NCBI GenBank assembly: GCA_045577755.1
Contig: JAZNJA010000070.1
Coordinates: 1 to 26,476 of the forward strand
DNA from: CAMEON01 sp045577755
GTDB lineage: Bacteria > Bacillota > Clostridia > Oscillospirales > CAG-272
DNA length: 26,476 bases
Direction of reading: 5' to 3'
Each line of letters opens with the position of its first letter. Positions within the stretch are counted from its first letter, which is position 1. Of this stretch, positions 1 through 7,444 are shown in pieces. The notes below the pieces were generated by a model. That model saw only the letters and a list, made by a program, of their open reading frames with translations, had not been told where the DNA came from and made no database searches. Both the position numbers and the translations under genes were made by a program.

Positions 1-1267
1 GGTCGAATCTCTGCCAGTTGCGGGCGCGGGCAGAGCCTTCACCCAAGTACTCCTTGTAGTAGGTACCGCCGATGGAGACCTTATTGGAGGGAGAATCGTC
101 GAAGCGGGCGAAGGAGCGGCCCAGCATGACGAAGTCGGCACCCATGGCCAGGGACAGGGTGATGTGGTGATCGTAAACGATACCGCCGTCGGAGCAGACG
201 GGGATGTAGATGCCGGTCTCCTCGTAGTAGCGGTCTCTCTCCTGGCAGACCTCGATCAGCGCGGTAGCTTGACCGCGGCCGATGCCCTTGGTCTCACGGG
301 TGATGCAGATGGAGCCGCCGCCGATACCCACCTTGATGAAGTCGGCACCGCAGTCAGCCAGGAAGCGGAAGCCCGCGGCATCCACCACGTTGCCCGCGCC
401 CACCTTCACGGTGTCGCCGTAACGCTCGCGGATCCAGGCGATGGTGCGCTTCTGCCACTCGGAAAAGCCCTCGGAGGAGTCGATGCACAGCACGTCCACA
501 CCGGCCTCCACCAGAGCGGGGACACGGTCGGCGTAGTCACGGGTGTTGGTGCCCGCGCCCACCACGTAGCGCTTGGAGGCGTCCAGCAGCTCGTTGGGGT
601 TCTGCTTGTGGGTGTCGTAGTCCTTGCGGAAGACGAAGTAGCAGAGCTTGCCGTCAGCGGACACGATGGGCAGGGAGTTGAGCTTGTGATCCCAGATGAT
701 GTCGTTGGCCTCCTTCAGGGTGGTGCCCTCGGGAGCGGTGATGAGCTTGTCCAGGGGAGTCATGAACTCGGCGACCTTGGTGGCGGGATCCATACGGCTG
801 ACGCGGTAGTCGCGGCCGGTGACGATGCCCACCAGCTTGCCGTCGGCAGTGCCGTCGTCGGTGACGGCCATGGTGTTGTGGCCGGTCTTTGCCTTGAGTG
901 CCACCACGTCGGCCATGGTCATGTCGGGGGAGAGGTTGGAGTCGCTCTTGACAAAGCCTGCCTTGTGGGACTTGGCGCGCTTGACCATAGCGGCCTCGTC
1001 CTCGATGGTCTGGGAGCCGTAGATGAAGGACACGCCGCCCTCGGTGGCCAGAGCCACGGCCAGACGGTCACCCGAGACGGCCTGCATGATGGCGGAGACC
1101 ATGGGGATGTTCATCTCAATGGCGGGCTTCTCACCGGCCTTCTTGTTGTACTTGACCAGAGGGGTCTTCAGGGAAACGTTGGCAGGGACGCACTCGGCAG
1201 AGGAGTACCCGGGGATGAGCAGGTACTCGTTAAAGGTATGGGAGGGCTCGTTGATAAACTTAGCCAT
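1..1267 (-). CDS. guaB: IMP dehydrogenase, 3' end outside window
   Basis: Oxidises IMP to XMP with NAD+, the committed step to GMP. The visible part is 422 codons; roughly the last 80 residues lie beyond the left edge. The N-terminus MAKFINEPSHTFNEYLLIPG, the Cys loop GIGGGSICITR (catalytic Cys at about residue 321) and the following KGIGRGQAT closely match the IMPDH type known from Tritrichomonas foetus and many gut Firmicutes. Two CBS-like modules lie at about residues 113-155 and 170-220. The flap reads EGSARARNWQRF, so the usual Arg-Tyr dyad is Arg-Phe here. The start is supported by AAGGAG about 9 nt upstream. It follows pyrB by 289 bp of mostly palindromic DNA; no convincing promoter was found there, so it may be read through from the pyr operon. 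Confidence 0.95.
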   Translation of the reverse strand, partial: MAKFINEPSHTFNEYLLIPGYSSAECVPANVSLKTPLVKYNKKAGEKPAIEMNIPMVSAIMQAVSGDRLAVALATEGGVSFIYGSQTIEDEAAMVKRAKSHKAGFVKSDSNLSPDMTMADVVALKAKTGHNTMAVTDDGTADGKLVGIVTGRDYRVSRMDPATKVAEFMTPLDKLITAPEGTTLKEANDIIWDHKLNSLPIVSADGKLCYFVFRKDYDTHKQNPNELLDASKRYVVGAGTNTRDYADRVPALVEAGVDVLCIDSSEGFSEWQKRTIAWIRERYGDTVKVGAGNVVDAAGFRFLADCGADFIKVGIGGGSICITRETKGIGRGQATALIEVCQERDRYYEETGIYIPVCSDGGIVYDHHITLSLAMGADFVMLGRSFARFDDSPSNKVSIGGTYYKEYLGEGSARARNWQRFD

Positions 1268-1340
1268 GTCTTTATTCTCCTTTTTTTGTTGTTTTAGGTA
1301 ATGGATGTTCAAATTTGGGTTTGTCGAACTGTTTTTTGGG

Positions 1341-1445
1341 GGCTGTCATCCTGAGCGGAGGGCGTAGCCCGGAGTCGAAGGATCTCTTGTCGGCAAAGGA
1401 GATCTTTCGACTCCGCCGCAAGCGGCTCCGCTCAGGATGACAGCC
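1341..1445. repeat. 105-bp palindromic intergenic repeat (TGTCATCCTGAGCGGAG type)
   Basis: The ends GGCTGTCATCCTGAGCGGAG and its exact complement form a 20-bp perfect stem. An inner stem is made of GGAGTCGAAGGATCTC against GAGATCTTTCGACTCC, with one mismatch. There is no coding potential; an 88-codon open frame across it is an artefact. The same core is known as a dispersed repeat in many bacterial genomes. It fills the pyrB-guaB gap and could form a very stable RNA hairpin ahead of guaB. Confidence 0.85.
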
Positions 1446-1526
1446 CAAAAGTGGGCGAAAGACAGACCGATAAACTGCAATTAGAATGCTTCTCAATCGG
1501 TGTTTTTTTACTCTCGTATGGTGGGG

Positions 1527-1548
1527 GAGGTGTCTCAAAGGACACCTC
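1527..1548. other. Short perfect hairpin after pyrB
   Basis: GAGGTGTC and GACACCTC form an 8-bp perfect stem with a 6-nt loop, 8 nt past the pyrB stop codon. On the transcribed strand it is followed by CCCCACC, not by a U run, so it does not qualify as a standard intrinsic terminator. It may be a 3'-end stabiliser or a processing site. The rest of the gap between it and the 105-bp palindrome is AT-rich without a clear promoter. Confidence 0.4.
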
Positions 1549-1556
1549 GAGGGAGG

Positions 1557-2657
1557 TCAATTCTCGATATATTTGGCCTTTTCCTCGCAGTATAGACAGC
1601 GGTAGATGCCGTGCTCGGGATTGACGGGGTAGTACACCTGGTCCAGCTCCTGCTCCACGTTAGTGATGCAACGAGGATTCTTGCATTGGATGACGTTCAC
1701 CAGGTAGTCGGCGGGATGGATCTTGGAGGGAGAGGGCCGATCCGTCTCCTGCAGGAGCTTGTAGATCAGGGCCATGCGGATGTACTTACCGCAGAGAGCC
1801 TGGCGGAAGTAGCAGGCGCGGGGATCGTCGTCCACGCGGACGCTGATCTCGTTGACGCGGGGCAGGGGATGGAGGATGGCCATATCGGCCTTGGCGCGCT
1901 CCAGCTTCTCGGGGGTCAGCACGTAGCTGTCCTTGAGCCGCTCATACTCGTAGGGGTCAGCGAAGCGCTCGCGCTGGATGCGGGTCATGTAGAGGATATC
2001 CAGCTCGGGGAGAGCGGCCTCCAGATCCACGGTCTCCTCGTAGGGGATACCGTCCTTGTCCATGACCTCGTACTTGATGTAGTCGGGGACCTTCAGCTCC
2101 TCGGGGGAGATGAGGACGAAGCGGACACCCTCGTAGCGGGACATGGCCTCGATGAGGGAGTGGACGGTGCGGCCGTACTTCAGGTCACCGCACAGACCGA
2201 TGGTCAGGTGATCCAGCCTTCCCTTCTCGCGGGAGATGGTGAGCAGGTCGGTGAGGGTCTGGGTGGGGTGGTTGTGACCGCCGTCCCCCGCGTTGATGAC
2301 GGGGATGGTGGCGTTCTGGGCGGCCACGAAGGGAGCACCGTCACGGGGATGGCGCATGGCGATAATGTCGGCGTAGCAGCTGATGACCTTGGCGGTATCG
2401 GCCACGCTCTCACCCTTGGAGGCCGAGGAGCTGTTGGCCTCAGAGAATCCCAGCACCGATCCGCCCAGCTCCAGCATGGCCGCCTCAAAGGAGAGGCGGG
2501 TGCGGGTGGAGGGCTCGAAGAACAGGGTGGCCAGCTTCTTGCCCTTGCAGACCTCGGCGTACTTGGCGGGGTTCTCGATAATATCGTTGGCTGTAGCGAT
2601 CAGATCGTCCAGCTCGGGGATGGACAGATCCAGGATGCTGATGAGACTTCTTGGCAT
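1557..2657 (-). CDS. pyrB: Aspartate carbamoyltransferase with C-terminal PyrI-like zinc domain
   Basis: Condenses carbamoyl phosphate with aspartate to carbamoyl aspartate. It is 366 residues, about 55 longer than E. coli PyrB. Signature motifs are present in order: FFEPSTRTRLSFE (carbamoyl phosphate site), ASKGES, MRHPRDGA, GHNHPTQTLTDLL, GDLKYGRTVHSL, MTRIQRERF and HPLPRVNEI. The extra C-terminus carries Cys325, Cys330, Cys354 and Cys357, the same spacing (5, 24, 3) as the zinc cysteines of E. coli PyrI. The PyrI nucleotide-binding allosteric domain is absent. The start at 2657 is chosen because AAGGA lies about 8 nt upstream and homology begins there; the frame is open further upstream but runs through a hairpin repeat. 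It is the last pyrimidine gene of the operon, 130 bp after pyrE. Confidence 0.95.
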   Translation of the reverse strand: MPRSLISILDLSIPELDDLIATANDIIENPAKYAEVCKGKKLATLFFEPSTRTRLSFEAAMLELGGSVLGFSEANSSSASKGESVADTAKVISCYADIIAMRHPRDGAPFVAAQNATIPVINAGDGGHNHPTQTLTDLLTISREKGRLDHLTIGLCGDLKYGRTVHSLIEAMSRYEGVRFVLISPEELKVPDYIKYEVMDKDGIPYEETVDLEAALPELDILYMTRIQRERFADPYEYERLKDSYVLTPEKLERAKADMAILHPLPRVNEISVRVDDDPRACYFRQALCGKYIRMALIYKLLQETDRPSPSKIHPADYLVNVIQCKNPRCITNVEQELDQVYYPVNPEHGIYRCLYCEEKAKYIEN

Positions 2658-2704
2658 AAGAGTTCCTTTCTCAAAGCCACAAGAACGGGCTTTGATCTCC
2701 ATAT

Positions 2705-2782
2705 TTCTTTTTTGAAAGTTCTTGGAGGTCACGGAACCTTCTTTCAAGAAGGTTCCGTGCGGGTCCGGGGCAGAGCCCCGGC
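2705..2782 (-). repeat. Two-hairpin intergenic element, copy 1 (pyrE-pyrB)
   Basis: This copy begins 5 nt after the pyrE stop codon in transcript direction. The first hairpin is CCGGGGCTCTGCCCCGG (2765-2781). The second is a 30-nt perfect palindrome-like stem-loop at 2730-2759, with arms CACGGAACCTTCTT and AAGAAGGTTCCGTG. A CCAAGAACTTTCAAAAAAG tail follows. Three further copies lie at 4135-4203, 7445-7545 and 15108-15178, all in the same orientation. Confidence 0.8.
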
Positions 2783-2787
2783 GTTCC

Positions 2788-3444
2788 TTATGCCTTCGCG
2801 CCGTAGACGGCCAGGTAGTTCTTGATGCGGGTGACGTTCTCCTCGTTGGCGGGATCGGCCTCCAGGTACTCGATGATGTCGTAGACGTCCACAATGGAGT
2901 ACACGGGGAAGCCGAACTGCTCCTCGATCTCCTGCATGGCGCCCTTGTCGGTCTGGCCCTTCTCCTTGCGGTCTACCATGATGAAGGTAGCGGCCACCTT
3001 GGTGCCCTCCACGTGGGAGAGGATCTCCATGCTCTCGCGGATGGCGGTGCCGGCGGTGATGACGTCCTCGATGATGACGATCTCCTCACCGGGGGTGGGC
3101 ACGTAGCCCACGAAGGTACCGCCCTCGCCGTGATCCTTGACCTCCTTGCGGTTGAAGAAGAAGGGGACGTTCAGACCGTTCTTGGACAGAGCCACGGCGG
3201 CGGACACGGACAGGGAGATGCCCTTGTAGGCAGGACCGTAGAGGACGGCCTGCTTGGCGCCCAGCTTCTCGAAGTAAGCCTTGGCGTAGAACTCACCCAG
3301 ACGGGCGATGTCGTTACCGGTCTTGATCATACCGGCGTTGATGAAGTAAGGGATCTTGCGGCCGCTCTTGGCGGTGAAGTCACCGAACTTCAAGACCCCC
3401 GCGGACTGGAGGAACTCGATAAATTCTCTCTTGTAGCTTTCCAT
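2788..3444 (-). CDS. pyrE: Orotate phosphoribosyltransferase
   Basis: Adds the ribose-5-phosphate of PRPP to orotate to give OMP. The 218-residue length is normal for the family. The PRPP-binding motif VIIEDVITAGTAI is at about residues 123-135. The flexible catalytic loop NRKEVKDHGEGG is at about 98-109, and the N-terminal FTAKSGRKIPYFINAG substrate segment is intact. AAGGAGA lies about 9 nt before the ATG, and only 20 nt separate it from the preceding phosphatase gene, so the two are co-transcribed. A two-hairpin repeat starts 5 nt after the stop codon, before pyrB. Confidence 0.96.
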   Translation of the reverse strand: MESYKREFIEFLQSAGVLKFGDFTAKSGRKIPYFINAGMIKTGNDIARLGEFYAKAYFEKLGAKQAVLYGPAYKGISLSVSAAVALSKNGLNVPFFFNRKEVKDHGEGGTFVGYVPTPGEEIVIIEDVITAGTAIRESMEILSHVEGTKVAATFIMVDRKEKGQTDKGAMQEIEEQFGFPVYSIVDVYDIIEYLEADPANEENVTRIKNYLAVYGAKA

Positions 3445-3464
3445 TTTGTATATCTCCTTGTGTT

Positions 3465-4118
3465 TTATTTCAAAAGCAACGCGCGAAGGGCGTCCACGCT
3501 CTCGGCGATGGCATCCGCTCCCGCGGCCTCGTGCTCGGCTCTGTCGCCGTAGCCGTACAGCACACCGATGGAAGGGAGTCCCACGGTCTTAGCACCGTCG
3601 ATATCGTGATGCCGATCCCCCACCATAATGGCGCTATTGAGATCGGTCACGCCTGCTCTGTCCAGAGCCTCGCGGATGACGTCGGCCTTGCTGTACCCGC
3701 GGGGGGCTTGGAGGGCCACACCGCAGATATGGGTGAAGTAGCGCGCCAGACCGAAATGATGCAGGATGCGCTCGGCGAAGATCTGAGGCTTGGAGGTGGC
3801 CACCAGCAGGGTCTTTCCCGCGGCGGTCAGCTCGGCCAGCAGGATCTCAATGCCCTCGTAGACGGTGTTCTCCGCCCAGCCCCGGTCGGCGAAATACTCG
3901 CGGTAGACCCGAACCGCCTCCGTGGCTTGCTCCTCGGTAAAGCCGTAGTATTCCATGAAGGAATCCATCAGCGGCGGGCCGATGAAGCGGTACAACTCGG
4001 CGCGGTCGGTCACGGTGATGCCGAAATGGGCCAGAGCGTAGGCCACCGAATTGGTGATGCCCAGGCCGGGGTCGGTCAAGGTGCCATCCAGATCGAACAG
4101 AATGTGCGTCTTGTTCAT
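3465..4118 (-). CDS. HAD-family phosphatase (phosphoglycolate phosphatase/5'-nucleotidase-like)
   Basis: A 217-residue haloacid-dehalogenase hydrolase of the Gph/5'-nucleotidase-like subgroup. Motif I is FDLDGTLTDP with nucleophile Asp9 and acid Asp11. Motif II is ATSKP near residue 108, the motif III lysine is in GYSKADV (Lys144), and motif IV is GDRHHDIDGA (Asp168 and Asp172). The segment between residues 20 and 90 is a helical cap of the C1 type. All catalytic residues are present. It sits inside the pyr operon between pyrF and pyrE, so a nucleotide or pyrimidine-intermediate phosphate is a reasonable substrate guess. The family is promiscuous and sequence alone does not settle this. A role in removing excess UMP/OMP or a damaged metabolite is inference. 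Confidence 0.85.
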   Translation of the reverse strand: MNKTHILFDLDGTLTDPGLGITNSVAYALAHFGITVTDRAELYRFIGPPLMDSFMEYYGFTEEQATEAVRVYREYFADRGWAENTVYEGIEILLAELTAAGKTLLVATSKPQIFAERILHHFGLARYFTHICGVALQAPRGYSKADVIREALDRAGVTDLNSAIMVGDRHHDIDGAKTVGLPSIGVLYGYGDRAEHEAAGADAIAESVDALRALLLK

Positions 4119-4134
4119 AGGTTCTTCCCTATTG

Positions 4135-4203
4135 TTTTTTTAAGTTTTTGGGAGATTCTTAAGAACCCTTTTTTCAAAAAGGGTTCTTAAGCCGCCGGAG
4201 GCC
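4135..4203 (-). repeat. Two-hairpin intergenic element, copy 2 (pyrF-HAD phosphatase)
   Basis: A 32-nt stem-loop at 4159-4190 has arms TTAAGAACCCTTTT and AAAAGGGTTCTTAA around TTTC. It is flanked by a TTTTTTAAGTTTTTGGG segment shared with the other copies. The GC hairpin next to the pyrF stop codon is degenerate here (GCCGCCGGAGGC instead of GGGGCAGAGCCCC). Confidence 0.75.
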
Positions 4204-4215
4204 GTTCCCCCGTTC

Positions 4216-4920
4216 TCAGTCGCAGAACTCGGCCACGCAGCGCTGATATGCGGCCACGGGATCGGCGGCGGCGGTGATGGGACGGCCCACCACGATGTAG
4301 TCGGAGCCGACCTTCTTGGCCTCCTCGGGGGTCATGACACGCTTCTGGTCGCCCTTGTCGCCGTCAGCGAAACGGACACCGGGGGTCACGGTCACGAAGC
4401 CCTCGCCGCATCTCTCGTGGACCTTACCTGCCTCCAGAGGAGAGCAGACCACGCCGTCCAGACCGGCGAGCTTGGCGTTGTGGGCGTAGTGCATGACCAC
4501 GTCAGCCACGGGATGGTCGATGAGCAGGTCGTTCGTCATATGCTCCTGGTCGGTGGAGGTGAGCTGGGTCACGGCGACCAGGATGGGGCGGGTACCGTCG
4601 GGACGGGTCAGGCCCTCCAGAGCGGCCTCCATCATGGGGATGGTACCGCCGGCGTGGAGGTTGGTCATGTCCACGTCGAGACGGGAGAGAACGGCCATGG
4701 ACTTCTTGACGGTGTTGGGGATATCGTGGAGCTTGAGGTCGAGGAAGATCTTGTGGCCGCGAGCCTTGATCTCACGGACGATGGCGGGGCCCTCGGCGTA
4801 GTACAGCTCCATGCCGATCTTCACGAAGGGCTTTCTGTCCAGGCCCTCGAAGAGATCGAGGAATGCGAATACCTTTTCTGCGCTGTCAAAATCACAGGCT
4901 ACGATGACGTCTTTTCCCAT
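4216..4920 (-). CDS. pyrF: Orotidine-5'-phosphate decarboxylase (type 1)
   Basis: Decarboxylates OMP to UMP, the last de novo step. The 234-residue protein is a typical compact type 1 enzyme. The N-terminal VACDFDS strand is followed by the catalytic motif LDLKLHDIPNTV, with Asp61, Lys63 and Asp66 in the family positions. The C-terminal phosphate-gripping GVRFADGDKGDQKR and DYIVVGRPIT segments are also present. AAGGAGA lies about 9 nt before the ATG. It is preceded by the esterase gene with a 49-nt gap and followed by a two-hairpin repeat. Confidence 0.96.
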   Translation of the reverse strand: MGKDVIVACDFDSAEKVFAFLDLFEGLDRKPFVKIGMELYYAEGPAIVREIKARGHKIFLDLKLHDIPNTVKKSMAVLSRLDVDMTNLHAGGTIPMMEAALEGLTRPDGTRPILVAVTQLTSTDQEHMTNDLLIDHPVADVVMHYAHNAKLAGLDGVVCSPLEAGKVHERCGEGFVTVTPGVRFADGDKGDQKRVMTPEEAKKVGSDYIVVGRPITAAADPVAAYQRCVAEFCD

Positions 4921-4969
4921 TTTTGGTTTCTCCTTGTATATACTGTTATTTTTTACTTTGTCGGTAGGG

Positions 4970-5776
4970 TCACTTACAGGTATGCTCCGCCCAGTAAGCC
5001 GCCATCTCCACCCATCTGGCGATCATGGGATCGTTCCAGTTGGGGTTGCCCATGTCGGTAATGGCGTTGCCCAAAGCGCAGCCGTGCTGGGCGTGGGGGA
5101 AGATGTGAAGCTCGTAGGGAACCCCCGCGCCCGCGTAGGCCATGGCGAAGTCCAACGAGTTGCGGGCATCCACCAGCTCGTCGTCGGCACTGTGGACGAT
5201 GAACACGGGGGAGCTGTCGGCACTCACGTGCTGATCCACGCTGACGTAATCCGTCTCTTCCTTGGTGGGGGCGTCCTTGCAGAGCAGATTCTTGATGCTG
5301 AAGCCGTGTCCCTTCATGCTGATGACGGGGTAGATGGGCATGATGCCCCGGGGCTTGTTGTAGCCGTAGGGCACGTCCAGACCTTCGGTGGCCTCGGGTC
5401 TGTTCCAGAACACGCCCGCGCAGGCGGTCAGATGGCCGCCCGCCGAGAAGCCCGTCACGAAGAGCTGATCGGGATCAATACCGTACTTGTCGGCGTTGTC
5501 CTTGATGTGCTTGATGGCCAGGGTGACCTCGCGGAGCTGGGCGGGATAAGGCTCCTTGCGCCCCACGGTGTAGTGGAGCACGAAGCCGTTGTAGCCGTAG
5601 GGCATGAAGGCCATGGCGATGGGCTCGCCCTCGCGGTCGGCGCAGACACCGCCGTAGCCGCCGCCGGGGATCACCAGGATAGCCTTCCGCTTCTTGGCGC
5701 CCACAGGCTCGGCGATATAGGTCTCCAGGAACACGTCGGGGTGTCCCTCGCGGAGGTAGATCTTATCGTATGTCAT
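4970..5776 (-). CDS. Alpha/beta-hydrolase, acetylesterase/xylanase-esterase-like
   Basis: A 268-residue soluble esterase of the BD-FAE/acetylesterase group. The oxyanion-hole strand is VIPGGGYGGV (about residues 35-44). The nucleophile elbow is GFSAGGH with Ser111, the acid is probably Asp199 in HSADDELVD, and the base is His231 in FPHAQHGCALG. There is no signal peptide, so it should be cytoplasmic and is likely to act on small esters, such as acetylated sugars. It starts only 9 nt after the pyrD stop codon, and its ribosome site GAGGTGA overlaps that stop, so it is translated with the pyr operon. No known pyrimidine step needs this enzyme; its presence may be chance insertion or an unrecognised link. 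Confidence 0.85.
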   Translation of the reverse strand: MTYDKIYLREGHPDVFLETYIAEPVGAKKRKAILVIPGGGYGGVCADREGEPIAMAFMPYGYNGFVLHYTVGRKEPYPAQLREVTLAIKHIKDNADKYGIDPDQLFVTGFSAGGHLTACAGVFWNRPEATEGLDVPYGYNKPRGIMPIYPVISMKGHGFSIKNLLCKDAPTKEETDYVSVDQHVSADSSPVFIVHSADDELVDARNSLDFAMAYAGAGVPYELHIFPHAQHGCALGNAITDMGNPNWNDPMIARWVEMAAYWAEHTCK

Positions 5777-5785
5777 GCCGTCACC

Positions 5786-6700
5786 TCACGCCTGACCGAT
5801 GATCTCGGAAAGGCTACTAATGCGGTACTTCTCCATGACGCGGGGCAGATCGTTGATAATATCGCGGCAAGCGAAGGGGTTGACCAGGTTGGCCGCGCCC
5901 ACTTCAACGGCAGTTGCGCCCGCCAGCATGAGTTCGATCACGTCCTCGGCGGAGGATACGCCGCCCATGCCCACCACGGGGATGGACACCGCGTGGGCCA
6001 CCTGATAGACCATCCGCACCGCCCCGGGGAAGATGGCGGGGCCCGAGAAGCCGCCCATCTTGTTGGCGATCACGGGCTTGCGGGTGTTCAGGTTGATGCG
6101 CATACCCAGAAGGGTATTGATGAGGCTGATGCCGTCAGCCCCCGCCTCCTCGCAGGCCTTGGCGATGGAGACGATATCGGTGACGTTGGGGGAGAGCTTA
6201 ATAATAACAGGCTTCTTGGTCACGGCCTTGACCGCGCGGGTCACGGCCGCCGCAGCCTCGGGCTGAGTGCCGAAGCTCATACCGCCGCCGTGGACGTTGG
6301 GGCAGGAGACGTTGACCTCCAGCCAGCCTACCTGATCCTCCTTATCCAAAAGCTCACAGGTGTAGGCGTAGTCCTCAATGGCAAAGCCGCTGACGTTGGC
6401 CATGACGGGCTTGTGGAAGCACTGGGCCAGACGGGGCAGCTCCTCCGAGATGACCTTCTCCACGCCGGGATTCTGAAGCCCCACGGCGTTGATCATACCC
6501 GCGTAGCACTCGGCGATACGGGGGGTGGGGTTGCCGAAGCGGGGATCCTTGGTGGTACCCTTGAAGGAGAAGGTACCCAGGCAGTTGATATCGTACAGCT
6601 CGGCGAACTCGTAGCCGAAGCCGAAGGTGCCGCTGGCGGGGATGACGGGGTTGTCCATCTCGATGCCGCAGAGGGTCACTTTGGTGTTTACGCTTCCCAT
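5786..6700 (-). CDS. pyrD: Dihydroorotate dehydrogenase, class 1B catalytic subunit
   Basis: Oxidises dihydroorotate to orotate using FMN. At 304 residues it matches PyrDB length. The FMN-binding lysine lies in SFKGTTKDPR (Lys47). The active-site base is Cys133 in NVSCPNVHGGGM, which marks class 1 rather than the membrane class 2 (serine). The glycine-rich GMGGVSSAEDVIELMLAGA phosphate site follows at about 245-263. The start overlaps the pyrK stop by 13 nt and has a strong AAGGAGG ribosome site inside pyrK, so the two subunits are coupled. It works with PyrK to pass electrons to NAD+. Confidence 0.97.
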   Translation of the reverse strand: MGSVNTKVTLCGIEMDNPVIPASGTFGFGYEFAELYDINCLGTFSFKGTTKDPRFGNPTPRIAECYAGMINAVGLQNPGVEKVISEELPRLAQCFHKPVMANVSGFAIEDYAYTCELLDKEDQVGWLEVNVSCPNVHGGGMSFGTQPEAAAAVTRAVKAVTKKPVIIKLSPNVTDIVSIAKACEEAGADGISLINTLLGMRINLNTRKPVIANKMGGFSGPAIFPGAVRMVYQVAHAVSIPVVGMGGVSSAEDVIELMLAGATAVEVGAANLVNPFACRDIINDLPRVMEKYRISSLSEIIGQA

Positions 6701-7422
6701 ATGATGTCCTCCTTTGTCAGCACGGGGCCTTCCTTGCAGATGCGCTTGTTGCCCGTGACGGTCTTGCAGGAGCAGCCCATGCAGGCGCCGAAGCCACAGC
6801 CCATGCGCTCCTCAAAGCTGAACTGACCGTCGGTGACGGTGGCCTTGTAGACCGCCTTCAGCATAGGCTCGGGACCGCAGGTGTAGAAGTGGGTGTAGCT
6901 CTCGGGGAGGGCGTTGGTCACAAATCCCTTGACGCCGTAGGAGCCGTCCACGGTGGTGACGGTCACATCACAGCCCAGGGCTTTGAAGTCCTCCTCGGAG
7001 AAAACCTCGTCCTTGGTGTTGAAGCCGAGGATGACGCTGACCTCCTTCCCCGCCTCCCGGAGCTGACGCGCCAGCATATACAGGGGAGGCACGCCCACGC
7101 CGCCGCCGATGAGCAGGGGGCGGTCGCCGGCCTTGGACAGATCGTAGCCGTTGCCCAAGCCCGTCAGCACGTCGAGAGTCTGACCCGCGGTCATTTTGGC
7201 CATCTGCTCGGTGCCCTTGCCGACTATCTTGTAGATGAGGGTCAGTTCACTATCGACGCAGTCATTGACCGAGATGGGTCTGCGGAGAAAGAGGCCGTCC
7301 AGAAGGATGTTGACGAACTGGCCGGGGCAGGTGATGGCCGAGGTGTCGCCCACAAGCACCATCTTGTAAACGGTGGCGGTCAGAGCGACGTTGCTCCTTA
7401 TCTCAAAAATTCCTTGTTTCAT
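6688..7422 (-). CDS. pyrK: Dihydroorotate dehydrogenase electron-transfer subunit
   Basis: Carries FAD and a [2Fe-2S] cluster and moves electrons from PyrD to NAD+. The 244-residue protein shows the flavin motif RRPISV (about residues 47-52), the nucleotide-binding GGGVGVPPLYMLARQ (106-120) and CGPEPML (182-188). The cluster cysteines are Cys209, Cys214, Cys217 and Cys229, the known C-x4-C-x2-C-x(n)-C pattern. The frame is open upstream to 7545 through a hairpin repeat. The start at 7422 is chosen because TGGAGA lies about 10 nt upstream and homology begins there. It follows carB by 124 bp and overlaps pyrD. Confidence 0.95.
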   Translation of the reverse strand: MKQGIFEIRSNVALTATVYKMVLVGDTSAITCPGQFVNILLDGLFLRRPISVNDCVDSELTLIYKIVGKGTEQMAKMTAGQTLDVLTGLGNGYDLSKAGDRPLLIGGGVGVPPLYMLARQLREAGKEVSVILGFNTKDEVFSEEDFKALGCDVTVTTVDGSYGVKGFVTNALPESYTHFYTCGPEPMLKAVYKATVTDGQFSFEERMGCGFGACMGCSCKTVTGNKRICKEGPVLTKEDIIWEA

Positions 7423-7444
7423 ATCAAAAATGTCTCCAAAACTA

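Noticed and set aside
1272..1538. 88-codon minus-strand frame upstream of guaB
   Set aside because: It runs through the 105-bp palindrome, has no ribosome site and no homology; it is repeat DNA that happens to be open.
1557..2894. 445-residue form of PyrB starting inside pyrE
   Set aside because: The extension overlaps pyrE in another frame and the two-hairpin repeat; a clear ribosome site precedes 2657.
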